A DNA stretch of 64,000 nucleotides from Thermoproteota archaeon. Lineage in GTDB: Archaea; Thermoproteota; Thermoprotei_A; Sulfolobales; Ignisphaeraceae. Location: assembly GCA_030550585.1 (NCBI GenBank), contig JAUQPB010000001.1, forward strand, positions 610,525 through 674,524, written 5' to 3'. A program made the translations under genes and the position numbers. Below the pieces are notes generated by a model. It was not told where the DNA came from, searched no databases, and saw only the letters and a list, made by a program, of their open reading frames with translations. Shown piece by piece: positions 16,983-26,401 of this stretch. The first letter of the stretch is position 1. Each line of letters begins with the position of its first letter.

Positions 16983-18486
16983 ATTTCACAGCCTCTAGAT
17001 ATACTGCCACAGGATCTCTCCTATATCTTCTCACCAAACTATGAAGCTGAATAACGTCCATACCCTTCTTAACTGCATAGAGAAGCAGAGTCGCTCTTCT
17101 AACCAGATCCTCTAAAACATCCTCATAACCTATCAAAAGAAGCTGTGAGATATCCTTCAATAGCCTGCTCTCAGATAAGTTAAAGAGCCAGGAATCGGAT
17201 TCCCTATCCCATCTACACAAAAGCTTTACAGTAATCCTATTTGTTGTTGGATCATAGTCCCAGATCTCATGAATATATGTAACCTTTCTCACAATGTTAG
17301 CCCTATGCAAAAGCCTTTGAACTTGCACAAAAAGTTTTGCGGATGCTATAAGAGATACCGGCACATTCATTGGTGGCGAGGAGAGCCTCCTAATCAGAGA
17401 CTCTACACTTTCTGCATGAATTGTTGTCAGCCCTCCATGACCTGTTGAAACAGCTTGGAAGAAGCTGTAGGCCTCTCTAGACCTTATCTCACCAAGTATT
17501 AGAACATCTGGTCTCTGCCTCATAGCAGCCTCGACCTGCGCCTGGAGAGTAACGTTCTGGATGTTTGGATCGCTACTCAGTCTAGTTACCATGGATGTCC
17601 AGTTCTCGTGGAATGGCAGTCTAATCTCTTGGGTATCCTCTGCAGAGACTATCTTCAGTTCAGATGGTAGTAGCATTGCAACAGCATTCAATACTGTTGT
17701 CTTGCCGGAGCCCGTCGGCCCATAGAATACTATCCCCTGTTTACTTTCAGCTGCCAGCCACATCAACGAGGCCACGCCAGGGTCTAGCATGCCACTGCTT
17801 ATTAGCTCGACTATTGAGAAGGGGTTCTCTCTATACTTTCTAATAGTAAAGCTGTGACCATGTGTAGAAACTGTATCGAGAACTATGTGCACCCTATAGC
17901 CCTCCGGCCTCAGAATGCCCTCCACAACTGGCTGTGCAATAGAAGCCTCTCTATCAGCTCTATAGGCAAGCTTCTTCACAATAGAGTTGAGCCTTTCAGA
18001 AGGCAGAGCAACATTTGTTTCCAGCCACTCATATCTCCTATGAAAAACATGAATAGGCCTGTCAACACCATCACATGTTATATCCTCTATCTCAGGATCT
18101 CTAATGAACGGATCTACCTCTCCATAACCAACAAAATCCCTGAGAACATAGTAAACAACTCTGTCGAAGGAGCTCTTCGACTCCTCACATCTTCTTCTAC
18201 CAAAAAACTTTCTACACAGGTTATACACCACATCACTTACATATTCATAGCCGTCATCAAAACCATTAAAACTTGAAAGCCTCTTCAACATCTCAACATC
18301 GCTAAAAATAGCCTCAACAACCCTCCTCTTAAGTTCTTCAAGAAAAAAAGTTAGCTCGGGTTCCCTAACAAAATACCTCAGTTTGCCATCCAAACCCTTG
18401 ACAATTGATATCTCGACCATTTCGCGAAAACCAACTCTATAACCTTCTACAACTTCATAGCCCTTATCGATAAGCATGAACACCAC
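16924..18486 (-). CDS. Type IV pilus assembly ATPase, GspE/TadA family
   Basis: The 520-residue secretion ATPase has an N-terminal domain, then FVGYGEVDPFIRDPEIEDITCDG, Walker A GPTGSGKTT, an Asp box in IVSAEDTQEIRLP, Walker B ILGEIRSREAYSFFQA and the His box TGHGGLTTIHAES. It powers pilin assembly. It sits between the pilin gene and the two platform genes on the same strand, so the minus-strand order is pilin, ATPase, platform, platform. The archaellum ATPase ArlI is a separate gene at 53 kb. Confidence 0.92.
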   Translation of the reverse strand: MVFMLIDKGYEVVEGYRVGFREMVEISIVKGLDGKLRYFVREPELTFFLEELKRRVVEAIFSDVEMLKRLSSFNGFDDGYEYVSDVVYNLCRKFFGRRRCEESKSSFDRVVYYVLRDFVGYGEVDPFIRDPEIEDITCDGVDRPIHVFHRRYEWLETNVALPSERLNSIVKKLAYRADREASIAQPVVEGILRPEGYRVHIVLDTVSTHGHSFTIRKYRENPFSIVELISSGMLDPGVASLMWLAAESKQGIVFYGPTGSGKTTVLNAVAMLLPSELKIVSAEDTQEIRLPFHENWTSMVTRLSSDPNIQNVTLQAQVEAAMRQRPDVLILGEIRSREAYSFFQAVSTGHGGLTTIHAESVESLIRRLSSPPMNVPVSLIASAKLFVQVQRLLHRANIVRKVTYIHEIWDYDPTTNRITVKLLCRWDRESDSWLFNLSESRLLKDISQLLLIGYEDVLEDLVRRATLLLYAVKKGMDVIQLHSLVRRYRRDPVAVYLEAVKFVGEPYRFKFVEEAEKKTI

Positions 18487-18560
18487 TACAGCTCTGTGGT
18501 ATTGGCACCAAATATTCTGTAGTATGGTTCTAAAAATAGTTATATATTTTGTTTTAGCTA

Positions 18561-19013
18561 TTACGATGAGTAGACGAATATATATTCGCTTTCCACACCA
18601 TTGGATGTGACAAGCTTTAGGCGGTAGCTAAAGCCTGGGGATAGGGATGTTTTTGAAATGTCTATCTGTATTTTATCTAGTTGCCCAGGCTGGATGGTCT
18701 TTCCAGTTATCTCTGAAGCGTTTATTACATTCCCACTTATGTCTAAAATATATGCAGATGCTATCTGAATGGGTACATCGCCAATGTTTCTAACATATGC
18801 TGTTATCTGTATCTGCTGTGCGGTCGTGTTCACACTTACAGCTTCTATCTTTATCCTTTCTCTGAGGGTCTGGCTCTGTGTTGCTGGTGCTGAGGATGTG
18901 AAGGTGGATACCCATAGCCAGAGTAAGACGCCTGCTGAAACAGCTATCAGTATCAGTATTATGGTTGCTATTATTGGAGACACACCTTTTGAGCTGTGTT
19001 TAGCGAAATACAT
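18561..19013 (-). CDS. Archaeal type IV pilin-like protein
   Basis: The product of about 150 residues begins with a class III signal peptide: MYFAKHSSKG followed by VSPIIATIILILIAVSAGVL. Cleavage by a PibD-type peptidase is expected after the Gly, with the hydrophobic helix becoming the pilus core. The rest is a compact beta domain with an archaeal pilin pattern. I prefer ATG 19013: a GGTGGG ribosome-binding site precedes it and a TATA element at 19045-19053 predicts a start near 19023. An upstream ATG at 19040 is in frame. Confidence 0.85.
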   Translation of the reverse strand: MYFAKHSSKGVSPIIATIILILIAVSAGVLLWLWVSTFTSSAPATQSQTLRERIKIEAVSVNTTAQQIQITAYVRNIGDVPIQIASAYILDISGNVINASEITGKTIQPGQLDKIQIDISKTSLSPGFSYRLKLVTSNGVESEYIFVYSS

Positions 19014-19044
19014 TTTCCCACCATAGTGTAGCATAGCCATTTAG

Positions 19045-19053
19045 ATTTATAAA
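19045..19053 (-). promoter_or_regulatory. TATA box of the minus-strand pilus genes
   Basis: On the minus strand this reads as an AT-rich TTTATAAAT element about 26 bases upstream of the expected transcript start at about 19023. The 19041-19161 gap separates the two divergent halves of the pilus locus. Confidence 0.5.
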
Positions 19054-19161
19054 CATCGTTTTGGTAGGCGACCAGCCGACGAACGTGTTCTCTTCACATA
19101 TTGAAAATGTGCCCCAACTTAAAATCCATATTCTTTTTAACCTTTCTACAGATTCTATAGC

Positions 19162-19611
19162 TTGGGATCCTGCTTGCGTGGTGTTAGCGAGTATGTGGCT
19201 ACGGTAATAGTTGCTATAATAACTATGGCTGCTGGGATACTGGTATTCATTCACAGCTACTACATTGCGAACTCCTATTACGACACACTTTCAAAGGCTT
19301 TTGAAGAGTCTTTGAAAAGCTCTTCTATGACAATCCTAGCCTCTTACATTTCTAACCAAAAACTTGTTGTAATAGCCTCCACAGGCTCTATGCCCATACA
19401 GATATACTCTATCTATGTCAATGAGAGCTTGGCTAACTGCGTTATAGCATTCAATAACACTGCAAAGCCATTAACATATTCAAACCCTGTTGGCGTGTCT
19501 TACTACACAGCCTTTGTAGCCATGTGCAACGTTGGAAATGCAAGCTATGCAAATGTGAAAATAGTTTTCGATGGGGGTACAGAATATGCAAAAGCCCAGA
19601 AGATTGGTTAG
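19162..19611 (+). CDS. Pilin-like protein with class III signal peptide
   Basis: The 149-residue product starts MGSCLRG followed by VSEYVATVIVAIITMAAGILVF, a type IV pilin signal with Gly at -1 and Glu at about +3. TTG at 19162 or TTG at 19174 could be the start. After the helix, about 110 residues form a beta-rich domain (KLVVIASTGSMPIQIYSIYVNE). It overlaps the next, also pilin-like, gene and diverges from the ATPase operon. It is probably a minor pilin. Confidence 0.75.
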   Translation: MGSCLRGVSEYVATVIVAIITMAAGILVFIHSYYIANSYYDTLSKAFEESLKSSSMTILASYISNQKLVVIASTGSMPIQIYSIYVNESLANCVIAFNNTAKPLTYSNPVGVSYYTAFVAMCNVGNASYANVKIVFDGGTEYAKAQKIG

Positions 19612-21400
19612 AGGAATCTCAGCCGTTATAGGCACTGTAATTCTCATCGTCATAATGGTTCTATTCATAGCTCTCTACATAGCATCTATAGAAAGATTTG
19701 GGGCACTAAGCCGAGAGGTGGCAAGCAGACTGAGCAATTTGCAAGAGTCTTCATCTACAATAAGAAATATCGATGCTAGCTGGAGCTACAACGGGACATA
19801 CACAACCATTTTTATAGACAACCAAGCACCCAAAGCAATAGTCGTAGTATCCATTGCGATGGTGTACAAAGACGGTTCATACACAATAATATCGAGGCTA
19901 AACAAAACCATAAACGCATTCATATCGGTGAACAATGCATCATACAACCAACTGCAACTACCTCTCGCAATACCACCAGCAACACAAGCAGTAATAGCCA
20001 TAAAAACCAGCCGAGAACCAGCAGCGCTATCCCTAGCCATAGAAGCATCGCCCATAACAGCTATTATAATACCAAAGAAACCAGCCAGCATCAATACAAC
20101 AACTGCTAGGCTAGAGCCGCAAGGAGGAAACGGAACAGTTATATGGATAGGAAGGGTGCAAGTCCCAGTAATAGCAATAAAAAAAGGTATAACGATGCAA
20201 CAGTATCCTATTAGTGGCAACAAAAGCAAGGAAGAGGTCCGTTTTAATGAATCAATTCTTTTTGGCAATGTATTGAAGGCCTACAAAATAAACATTACAA
20301 CTACTATTAACACAAATATTTCTGTCAGCATAAATATCCTAATGAATGGTACAAACATTTCGAGCTATTGTAGTGTCTCTCAAAGCTTACCCTCTCAAAA
20401 GCCGCATCCTCAAGGATTAAAAGGCAACTTCACTATTGTGTGCTACTATCCTATCAATGGGGAACCTGTTCAACTAGTCAATATTACCATCGTTCTTCGG
20501 CGGTCCGAAGGAGGAGGAATGTTTGAATATAAAATTTATAACGTTTCTGAGTATGTCTTTGGATATGTTGGCTACTCTCTATTTGACTCTCTTATAGTGG
20601 GGCTTGGAGGCTCAACACAAATAGCTTTCTACAATCTCTCTTCTATCAGCCTAGGATCTCTACAACCTGTTTTCAATACCAGCTCGTATTCATATTTTGA
20701 TGGCTCTGTTGCCATAGCCTATGACTCTCAAAGCTATAGGCTCTACATGGTTAATAGAAGTGGTGTATTCTCCTGGGATTCTCTAGGATGGTCTTCTGTC
20801 ACCTCTAGTTGTAGGTCTGTTGGTGTTGGCGCTGCCATCAATATTGTGGGTGATAGGATTGTTGTTTTTCCTGGTGGATACAGAAACTACATCTGTGTAC
20901 TCGATTTATCAAGGGGTAGTGTAGCTAACGTGTCTTTGGATGGCTTTAAACTCTATGAATACACCTCATCAGCTGTCTATAGAGATTCCATAGTCTTTAC
21001 AGCTCTGGATGGTAGTGGAGGTGTAAATGTATTGTTGTTCAATGTTACAACAGGTTATGTAAAACCATTGTGGAGGATACCCATATACGCTATAGCTGGT
21101 GTTGCAGTAGATGGAAATAGCTCAAGGGTTTACATAGTGTCTGGCAACTCTTGGAGGTGCGCTAAACCACAGTGCAACTCGTATCAATATATGAAGATTT
21201 TTGTTGGCTCGCTGGAAACAGGCTTTTTCAGCTATATGGATGTGCCTATGCAGTTTACTGTGCAAAGCGTGATTGGCTATGGTAATAGGGTGGGGATGTA
21301 CAGAGACAAACTTCTTGTTGTAGACTATGGCACTGTTTTACTCATAGATCAGAAGGGTCTTGGACTAACAAGATATGCAAATGCTTACCATGTTCAGTGA
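19571..21400 (+). CDS. Large pilin-like protein with a propeller-like C-terminal half
   Basis: The 609-residue product has the signal RRLVRG followed by ISAVIGTVILIVIMVLFIALY, so it should be processed like a pilin. ATG 19586 (MQKPRR) may be the real start. Residues about 40-320 are beta-rich and Thr/Asn-rich, with several potential N-glycosylation sites. From about residue 330 on, repeated four-strand units (GGSTQIAFYNL; YRLYMVNRSGVFSWD; DRIVVFPGGYRNYICVLDL; SRVYIVSGNSW; DKLLVVDYGTVLLID) suggest a kelch- or quinoprotein-type beta-propeller. Pilins of this size are unusual; it may be a tip adhesin. The start overlaps the previous gene by 41 bases. Confidence 0.75.
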   Translation: MGVQNMQKPRRLVRGISAVIGTVILIVIMVLFIALYIASIERFGALSREVASRLSNLQESSSTIRNIDASWSYNGTYTTIFIDNQAPKAIVVVSIAMVYKDGSYTIISRLNKTINAFISVNNASYNQLQLPLAIPPATQAVIAIKTSREPAALSLAIEASPITAIIIPKKPASINTTTARLEPQGGNGTVIWIGRVQVPVIAIKKGITMQQYPISGNKSKEEVRFNESILFGNVLKAYKINITTTINTNISVSINILMNGTNISSYCSVSQSLPSQKPHPQGLKGNFTIVCYYPINGEPVQLVNITIVLRRSEGGGMFEYKIYNVSEYVFGYVGYSLFDSLIVGLGGSTQIAFYNLSSISLGSLQPVFNTSSYSYFDGSVAIAYDSQSYRLYMVNRSGVFSWDSLGWSSVTSSCRSVGVGAAINIVGDRIVVFPGGYRNYICVLDLSRGSVANVSLDGFKLYEYTSSAVYRDSIVFTALDGSGGVNVLLFNVTTGYVKPLWRIPIYAIAGVAVDGNSSRVYIVSGNSWRCAKPQCNSYQYMKIFVGSLETGFFSYMDVPMQFTVQSVIGYGNRVGMYRDKLLVVDYGTVLLIDQKGLGLTRYANAYHVQ

Positions 21401-21467
21401 CAATATCTAATGTTTTTCTAAAAGATTGTCCGATGTTTGTATTTATACATATTACTAATTTAAATGA

Positions 21468-21481
21468 GTATACTTGTATAC
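21468..21481. promoter_or_regulatory. Palindromic element upstream of RuBisCO
   Basis: GTATAC-TT-GTATAC is a near-perfect inverted repeat 61-74 bases before the RuBisCO ATG. It lies just upstream of a TATA-like ATATATAT at about 21500-21508. A regulator site is possible. No regulator gene is adjacent. Confidence 0.35.
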
Positions 21482-21541
21482 AACATTATTTTCAGTCAGA
21501 TATATATGTGAGAAAAGCCATAGGGGTTGTAGGGTAAGAAT

Positions 21542-22876
21542 ATGCCTAAAGAAGAGTTTGAGCCATATCATGCATGGGTTGACAAAAGCTATGTTCCAGA
21601 CCCCAAGAAGGATGTCATTGTAACATTTAGGATTACTCCTGCAGAGGGCTTCTCTATAGAGGATGTTGCTGGGGGTGTTGCCGCTGAGAGCAGTACTGGT
21701 ACCTGGACAACGCTATATGTCTGGTATGATCAGAACAGGTTGGAGAAGCTGAAGGGTAGGGCATACTTCTTTAAGGATCTTGGCGATGGCAGCTGGCTTG
21801 TGAGGATAGCCTACCCAGCAGAATTATTTGAAGAGGGCAATATGCCAGGTTTCCTCGCTAGCGTTGCTGGCAACATATTCGGTATGAGGAGGGCTAAGTG
21901 GCTGAGAGTTGAGGATATTTACATGCCTCTAGACTTCGTCAAGTATTTCAAAGGGCCTATAAAAGGAGTGCGCGGAGTTAGAGATATATTCAAAGTCTAT
22001 GATAGACCTATTGTCGGTACGGTTCCAAAGCCTAAGGTTGGCTATACAGCAGATGAGGTTGAGAAGCTAGCCTACGAAATACTGTCTGGTGGCATGGACT
22101 ACATAAAAGATGATGAGAATCTTGTTAGCCCAAGCTACTGCAGGTTTGAGGCAAGGGCAAAGGCTATTATGAAGATAATTGACAGAGTTGAGAAGGAGAC
22201 TGGAGAGAGGAAGGTGTGGTTCGCAAATATAACAGCAGATGTTAGAGAAATGGAGAAGAGGCTAAAGCTTGTAGCAGACTATGGAAACCCATATATCATG
22301 GTAGACGTTGTTATAACTGGGTGGTCAGCTCTAACATACATAAGGGATAAGGCCGAGGAGTACGGGCTTGCAATACACGCTCACAGGGCAATGCATGCAG
22401 CGATGACTAGAAATCCATACCACGGAATATCGATGTTTACATTGGCAAAGCTGTTCAGGATAATAGGCGTTGACCAGCTACACATTGGAACGCCGGAAGT
22501 TGGGAAGCTAGAGGCGAAGACGATAGACGTTATTAGAAATGCTAAGGTGTTGAGAGAAAATCCATTCAAGCCAGACCCAGATGACATATACCACCTAGAA
22601 CAGGAATTTGGATCAATAAAGCCAGCAGTTCCAGTATCATCTGGCGGTCTACACCCAGGAACGTTGCCAGAGGTTGTTAGGGTGCTAGGCAAGGATCTTG
22701 TAATGCAGATTGGCGGCGGTACGATAGGCCATCCAGATGGGCCAAGAGCAGGAGCAGCTGCTGTTAGACAGGCTCTAGAAGCAATCTCAAAGGGCATTCC
22801 GCTAGAGGATTATGCAAGAGATCACAAAGAGCTTAGAAGAGCTTTGGAGAAGTGGGGAACTGTAAGACCCATATAA
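21542..22876 (+). CDS. rbcL: Ribulose-1,5-bisphosphate carboxylase, form III
   Basis: The 444-residue large subunit contains the carbamylation and metal motif GGMDYIKDDEN (K189, D191, E192). It also has the active-site HAHRAMHAAMTRNPYHG, the P1-phosphate loop SSGGLHPG, and IGGGTIGHPDGPRAGAAA. Length and sequence style are those of archaeal form III enzymes. These work with AMP phosphorylase and ribose-1,5-bisphosphate isomerase to turn nucleotides into 3-phosphoglycerate. Those two genes are not in the window. No small-subunit or phosphoribulokinase gene is nearby, so a Calvin cycle is not supported. Confidence 0.96.
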   Translation: MPKEEFEPYHAWVDKSYVPDPKKDVIVTFRITPAEGFSIEDVAGGVAAESSTGTWTTLYVWYDQNRLEKLKGRAYFFKDLGDGSWLVRIAYPAELFEEGNMPGFLASVAGNIFGMRRAKWLRVEDIYMPLDFVKYFKGPIKGVRGVRDIFKVYDRPIVGTVPKPKVGYTADEVEKLAYEILSGGMDYIKDDENLVSPSYCRFEARAKAIMKIIDRVEKETGERKVWFANITADVREMEKRLKLVADYGNPYIMVDVVITGWSALTYIRDKAEEYGLAIHAHRAMHAAMTRNPYHGISMFTLAKLFRIIGVDQLHIGTPEVGKLEAKTIDVIRNAKVLRENPFKPDPDDIYHLEQEFGSIKPAVPVSSGGLHPGTLPEVVRVLGKDLVMQIGGGTIGHPDGPRAGAAAVRQALEAISKGIPLEDYARDHKELRRALEKWGTVRPI

Positions 22877-22900
22877 ACAAAGATTTTTAATTTAAACCCA

Positions 22901-22910
22901 TTTCTTTTTT
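22901..22910 (+). terminator. T-rich terminator after RuBisCO
   Basis: TTTCTTTTTT follows the RuBisCO stop by about 25 bases, in a gap with further T-runs. Archaeal termination is driven by such oligo-T tracts. The next gene starts 38 bases later, so read-through is also possible. Confidence 0.4.
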
Positions 22911-22947
22911 ACCACAAATTCTCCTACCCATCCCAGGTGTTTCGCTA

Positions 22948-23712
22948 TTGAATAACGATGTTGAGAAGAAGCTGCTTGAATCTCTAAAAGGTGGCAGACC
23001 ATCAGCAATATTTATCGATATAGATGGTGTTATGACAATCGAGAGAGGCTCTTATGTAATAGATTTGGAGCTTATAGAGCTTCTTAGAAAGGTTATGGAG
23101 TACAACATTCCAGTGTGTCTTGTTTCTGGAAACGCCTACCCAACTGTTTTAACGTTGCAGAGGTATCTAGGTCTTTCACCAATATTCATAGCTGAAAATG
23201 GCTGTGTGATACAGCTGTATAAAGAGTTCATAAAGATATGTAGAGAAAATCTCGATCCGCTTGTAGATGAAATAGAAAAGGAATTCCATTTGAGGAGATC
23301 GACAAGTAATTTATATAGGCTATGCGATAGAGCTTTTCACGTGCCAGATGATGTAAAATCCAATCCTAGCAAGGCCAGAGAACTGGAGAAGAATATTATG
23401 GAGAAATATCCAGGTATATACGCCTTGTACACAGGCTATGTGCTACACATATACCCAAGATACTGCAGCAAAAGCAATGCAATAAGAATTGTTGCAGAGA
23501 AAATGGGGTTGGATCTAGAAAAAGCTATAGCAATCGGTGATAGCGTGACAGATGTGGACATGATTAAAGCCGTTGGGATAGGTGTTGCTGTTGGAGATGC
23601 AGATGAAGAGGCAAAGAGGGATGCAAAAATAGTTCTACCGTTCAAGGCATCCCAATCAACAAAATATTTGATTTCAACTCTACTCAAACATATTTCACAA
23701 ACTCGTGAATAG
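22948..23712 (+). CDS. Phosphoglycolate phosphatase-like HAD (Cof type) hydrolase
   Basis: The 254-residue product has motif I FIDIDGVMT (D24, D26), motif II CLVSGN, a C-terminal Lys block KSNAIRIVAEKMG and motif IV AIGDSVTDVDMI. A C2-type cap lies in the middle. This is the archaeal phosphoglycolate phosphatase/Cof branch. Placed 71 bases after RuBisCO, it could remove 2-phosphoglycolate made by the oxygenase side reaction, although another sugar phosphate is possible. The start is TTG with an AGGTG ribosome-binding site eight bases upstream. This adds about 18 residues before the usual N-terminus. Confidence 0.82.
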   Translation: MNNDVEKKLLESLKGGRPSAIFIDIDGVMTIERGSYVIDLELIELLRKVMEYNIPVCLVSGNAYPTVLTLQRYLGLSPIFIAENGCVIQLYKEFIKICRENLDPLVDEIEKEFHLRRSTSNLYRLCDRAFHVPDDVKSNPSKARELEKNIMEKYPGIYALYTGYVLHIYPRYCSKSNAIRIVAEKMGLDLEKAIAIGDSVTDVDMIKAVGIGVAVGDADEEAKRDAKIVLPFKASQSTKYLISTLLKHISQTRE

Positions 23713-23835
23713 AGCACAAAAAGGAATGCAAAGAAGCTGTGCTACCAATTTTTGTATTATATTCTCGAACCCTAGTATTGTAATGAAAAATATAAAAATC
23801 TTTAAAAAGATCTTACCCTCATAGGTGATTGACTA

Positions 23836-26388
23836 GTGATAAAGAGGCTGGTTATGGCAGTAGCTGTGGTAGCTCTAATAGTTATTGGGGCGCTAATCTA
23901 CTACATGGCTCTCTATACAAATAGACCCAGTACACCAGCATTAACCACCTCCACACCATTAACACCGCCGATACAAACAGTGTTAACACCAACAATAGAA
24001 ACAAGTATCTCCTCAATAACGCAGCTACAAACACCTACAGCTTTGTCCAGCATTACGATAAAACCCTTGAACACAACATTTTTAAGTAGCACAACATCAC
24101 CATCTTATATCATGACTCCTACAAATACAGAAACAAGAGAGACTACTAGCACACCTACACCAACCCAGATGACCCAGTCTACAACATTACCCCAACCAGC
24201 ATTTACTGTAACTAGTGTTGCACCATCTATTGTGGTGAGTAGTTATACCCAGAACGCCTCTTGTTATGATGTCGTCGAAATAAACTTTGATGTTAGTGGT
24301 ATAAAGTATTCTAATCCTTTTGACAGTAGCGAGATAGATGTCTATGCAACTATTCTTACACCAGATAACAAATTATTGGCGGTTCCAGCATTCTATACAA
24401 AAGACTATGAAATTCAAAATGTGTCGCTAAATGAAGATCTTGTTGTGTTTATGGGGAAGCCCCACTGGAGCATAAGATTCACGCCACAGGCTGAGGGAGT
24501 ATACAAAGTTTCTTTAATTGCTAAGAGCAAGGATGTTGAGATTAGAAGCAATACTCTAGAGATCTATGTGAAGAGCTGTGACAAATCTTTGAAGGGTTTT
24601 GCACATTTTGATAAGGATAGCGGGTATATAAGATTTGACAATGGCTCTTCACAGATTCTTATCGGGCTAGACTTGGCGTGGGCGCCCAAGGCAAGTGCAT
24701 CAATATCGTTTTACAGAAGCTGGTTTGAGAGATTGAGTAATAGTGGTGTGAAGGTTGTTAGAATAGGTCTTGTGCCATGGTCTCTCAACCTAGAGTGGAA
24801 CAAGCTCCACTCATACGACTTAGCATCTGCTGCTAGACTAGATGAGATATTGGAGCTTGCTAGAAAATATGACATCTACATAATATTCGTTTTCATGTGG
24901 CATGACGAGCTGGCGAGCAAATGGAGCGACAACCCCTATAATGCTAAAAACGGTGGTTTTCTGGCTTCTCCAGAACAGTTTTGGAGTAATCAAAAAGCTA
25001 TAGAGATTTTCAAGGACAGGGTAAGATATGTCATTGCTAGGTGGGGATACTCTCCAAACATAATTGCGTGGGAACTTGTAAACGAGGCTGATCTAACAAC
25101 AAACTTTTACCAGGCAAGAGACAGCTTTGTTTCGTGGGTGGCTAATCTAAGCTCCTATGTAAAGTCATTGGATCCATACAAAAGAGCTGTTACAATCAGT
25201 CTAGCAGACTACAACTCTGAGCCGAGGGTGTGGCAGCTAGATACAATAGACATTATAACTGTTCATAGATATGGTCCTTCAGGGCTCAAAGACATTGCAT
25301 CAGCGTTTCCAGAGATCATAGAATCTCTGAGAGCAAAATATGGTAAACCCGTTGTCATAACCGAGTTCGGAGACGATTACAGATGGATTGGATACCCAGG
25401 TTTCACCGGAACACCTTATTGGGCTTTAGACAAGAGTGGCGTTGGTTTGCATGAGGGGCTTTGGAGCTCCATATTTGCAGGCTCGCCAATCTCTGCTATG
25501 AGCTGGTGGTGGGATACCCAGATAGAGAGGTATAGTCTGTTCTATCACTTCAAAGCCCTAAGCAACTTTCTAGGTGGTTTAGACCCCCTAAAAAGTGGGT
25601 TGAGCAAAGTTGATGTAGTGGTGGAGAATGCGACTACAGGTAGAGGCTATATATCGAATATAACGATATACCCCATGGCTGGGTGGATCACGCCTGGAGG
25701 TGGACAACAAAAACAGAATACATATGTTATCAATCCGAATGGATCTATAGAAGGCGATCTATCTCTACTAAGTAGCTTTGTATATGGAAAGAGCCACTAT
25801 CAAAACTTCTTAAACCCGATATTCAATGTCACAATGCTTCAAAAGGGGAGGTTTATAATACATATAAACTCTGTTGGGAGGGGAGGAGCAAAAGCCAGCA
25901 TATATGTTGACGGTGTGAAGATTAAGGAAGTTGATTTGCCTGATAAGGATGGTAAGAGTGATGAGGCGGCAAACGAATATGGAATCGATATAGAAGTTGA
26001 TCTAGAGCCTGGCGAACATGCCATTAAAATAGATAATGATGGAGTTGACTGGTTCACATGGGACTATATAATAATAGAAAATGCTGTCTATGCAAAGGCG
26101 AAGATCCAGGCATTAGCACTAGGCAACAGAACCTTTGTCATGCTTTGGATTAGAAACAAAGACTATAACTGGTGGAATGTGATAAACAATGTCACCATAG
26201 ATAAGATGGAGAACGTTACAATATCTCTAAACAATCTAGAGGACGGTGTCTACAAAATTGAGTTTTGGGACACGTACCAGGGTATTGTAGTGCATGAAGA
26301 GAATGTCAATGTATCTGGTGGTAGAATTGAGATTGTTATTAAAGAGCTTGACAAGGATATAGCCATAAAAATATTTAAAATTGGATAG
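23836..26388 (+). CDS. Surface-anchored clan-A glycoside hydrolase with C-terminal carbohydrate-binding-like domain
   Basis: The 850-residue product starts with a membrane anchor (about residues 5-27) and a Thr/Ser/Pro-rich stalk to about residue 130. An Ig-like region (about 135-245) precedes a GH5-like TIM barrel with acid/base E417 in WELVNEAD and nucleophile E510 in VVITEFGDD. Residues about 660-760 form a beta-sandwich (GRFIIHINSVGRGGAKASIYV; EPGEHAIKIDNDGVDWFTWDYI) resembling carbohydrate-binding modules. It probably degrades a plant or algal beta-glycan at the cell surface. The start is GTG with a near-ideal AGGTGATT ribosome-binding site. Two sugar kinases follow on the opposite strand. 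Confidence 0.85.
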   Translation: MIKRLVMAVAVVALIVIGALIYYMALYTNRPSTPALTTSTPLTPPIQTVLTPTIETSISSITQLQTPTALSSITIKPLNTTFLSSTTSPSYIMTPTNTETRETTSTPTPTQMTQSTTLPQPAFTVTSVAPSIVVSSYTQNASCYDVVEINFDVSGIKYSNPFDSSEIDVYATILTPDNKLLAVPAFYTKDYEIQNVSLNEDLVVFMGKPHWSIRFTPQAEGVYKVSLIAKSKDVEIRSNTLEIYVKSCDKSLKGFAHFDKDSGYIRFDNGSSQILIGLDLAWAPKASASISFYRSWFERLSNSGVKVVRIGLVPWSLNLEWNKLHSYDLASAARLDEILELARKYDIYIIFVFMWHDELASKWSDNPYNAKNGGFLASPEQFWSNQKAIEIFKDRVRYVIARWGYSPNIIAWELVNEADLTTNFYQARDSFVSWVANLSSYVKSLDPYKRAVTISLADYNSEPRVWQLDTIDIITVHRYGPSGLKDIASAFPEIIESLRAKYGKPVVITEFGDDYRWIGYPGFTGTPYWALDKSGVGLHEGLWSSIFAGSPISAMSWWWDTQIERYSLFYHFKALSNFLGGLDPLKSGLSKVDVVVENATTGRGYISNITIYPMAGWITPGGGQQKQNTYVINPNGSIEGDLSLLSSFVYGKSHYQNFLNPIFNVTMLQKGRFIIHINSVGRGGAKASIYVDGVKIKEVDLPDKDGKSDEAANEYGIDIEVDLEPGEHAIKIDNDGVDWFTWDYIIIENAVYAKAKIQALALGNRTFVMLWIRNKDYNWWNVINNVTIDKMENVTISLNNLEDGVYKIEFWDTYQGIVVHEENVNVSGGRIEIVIKELDKDIAIKIFKIG

Positions 26389-26401
26389 CCTCTGTAAAAG
26401 T

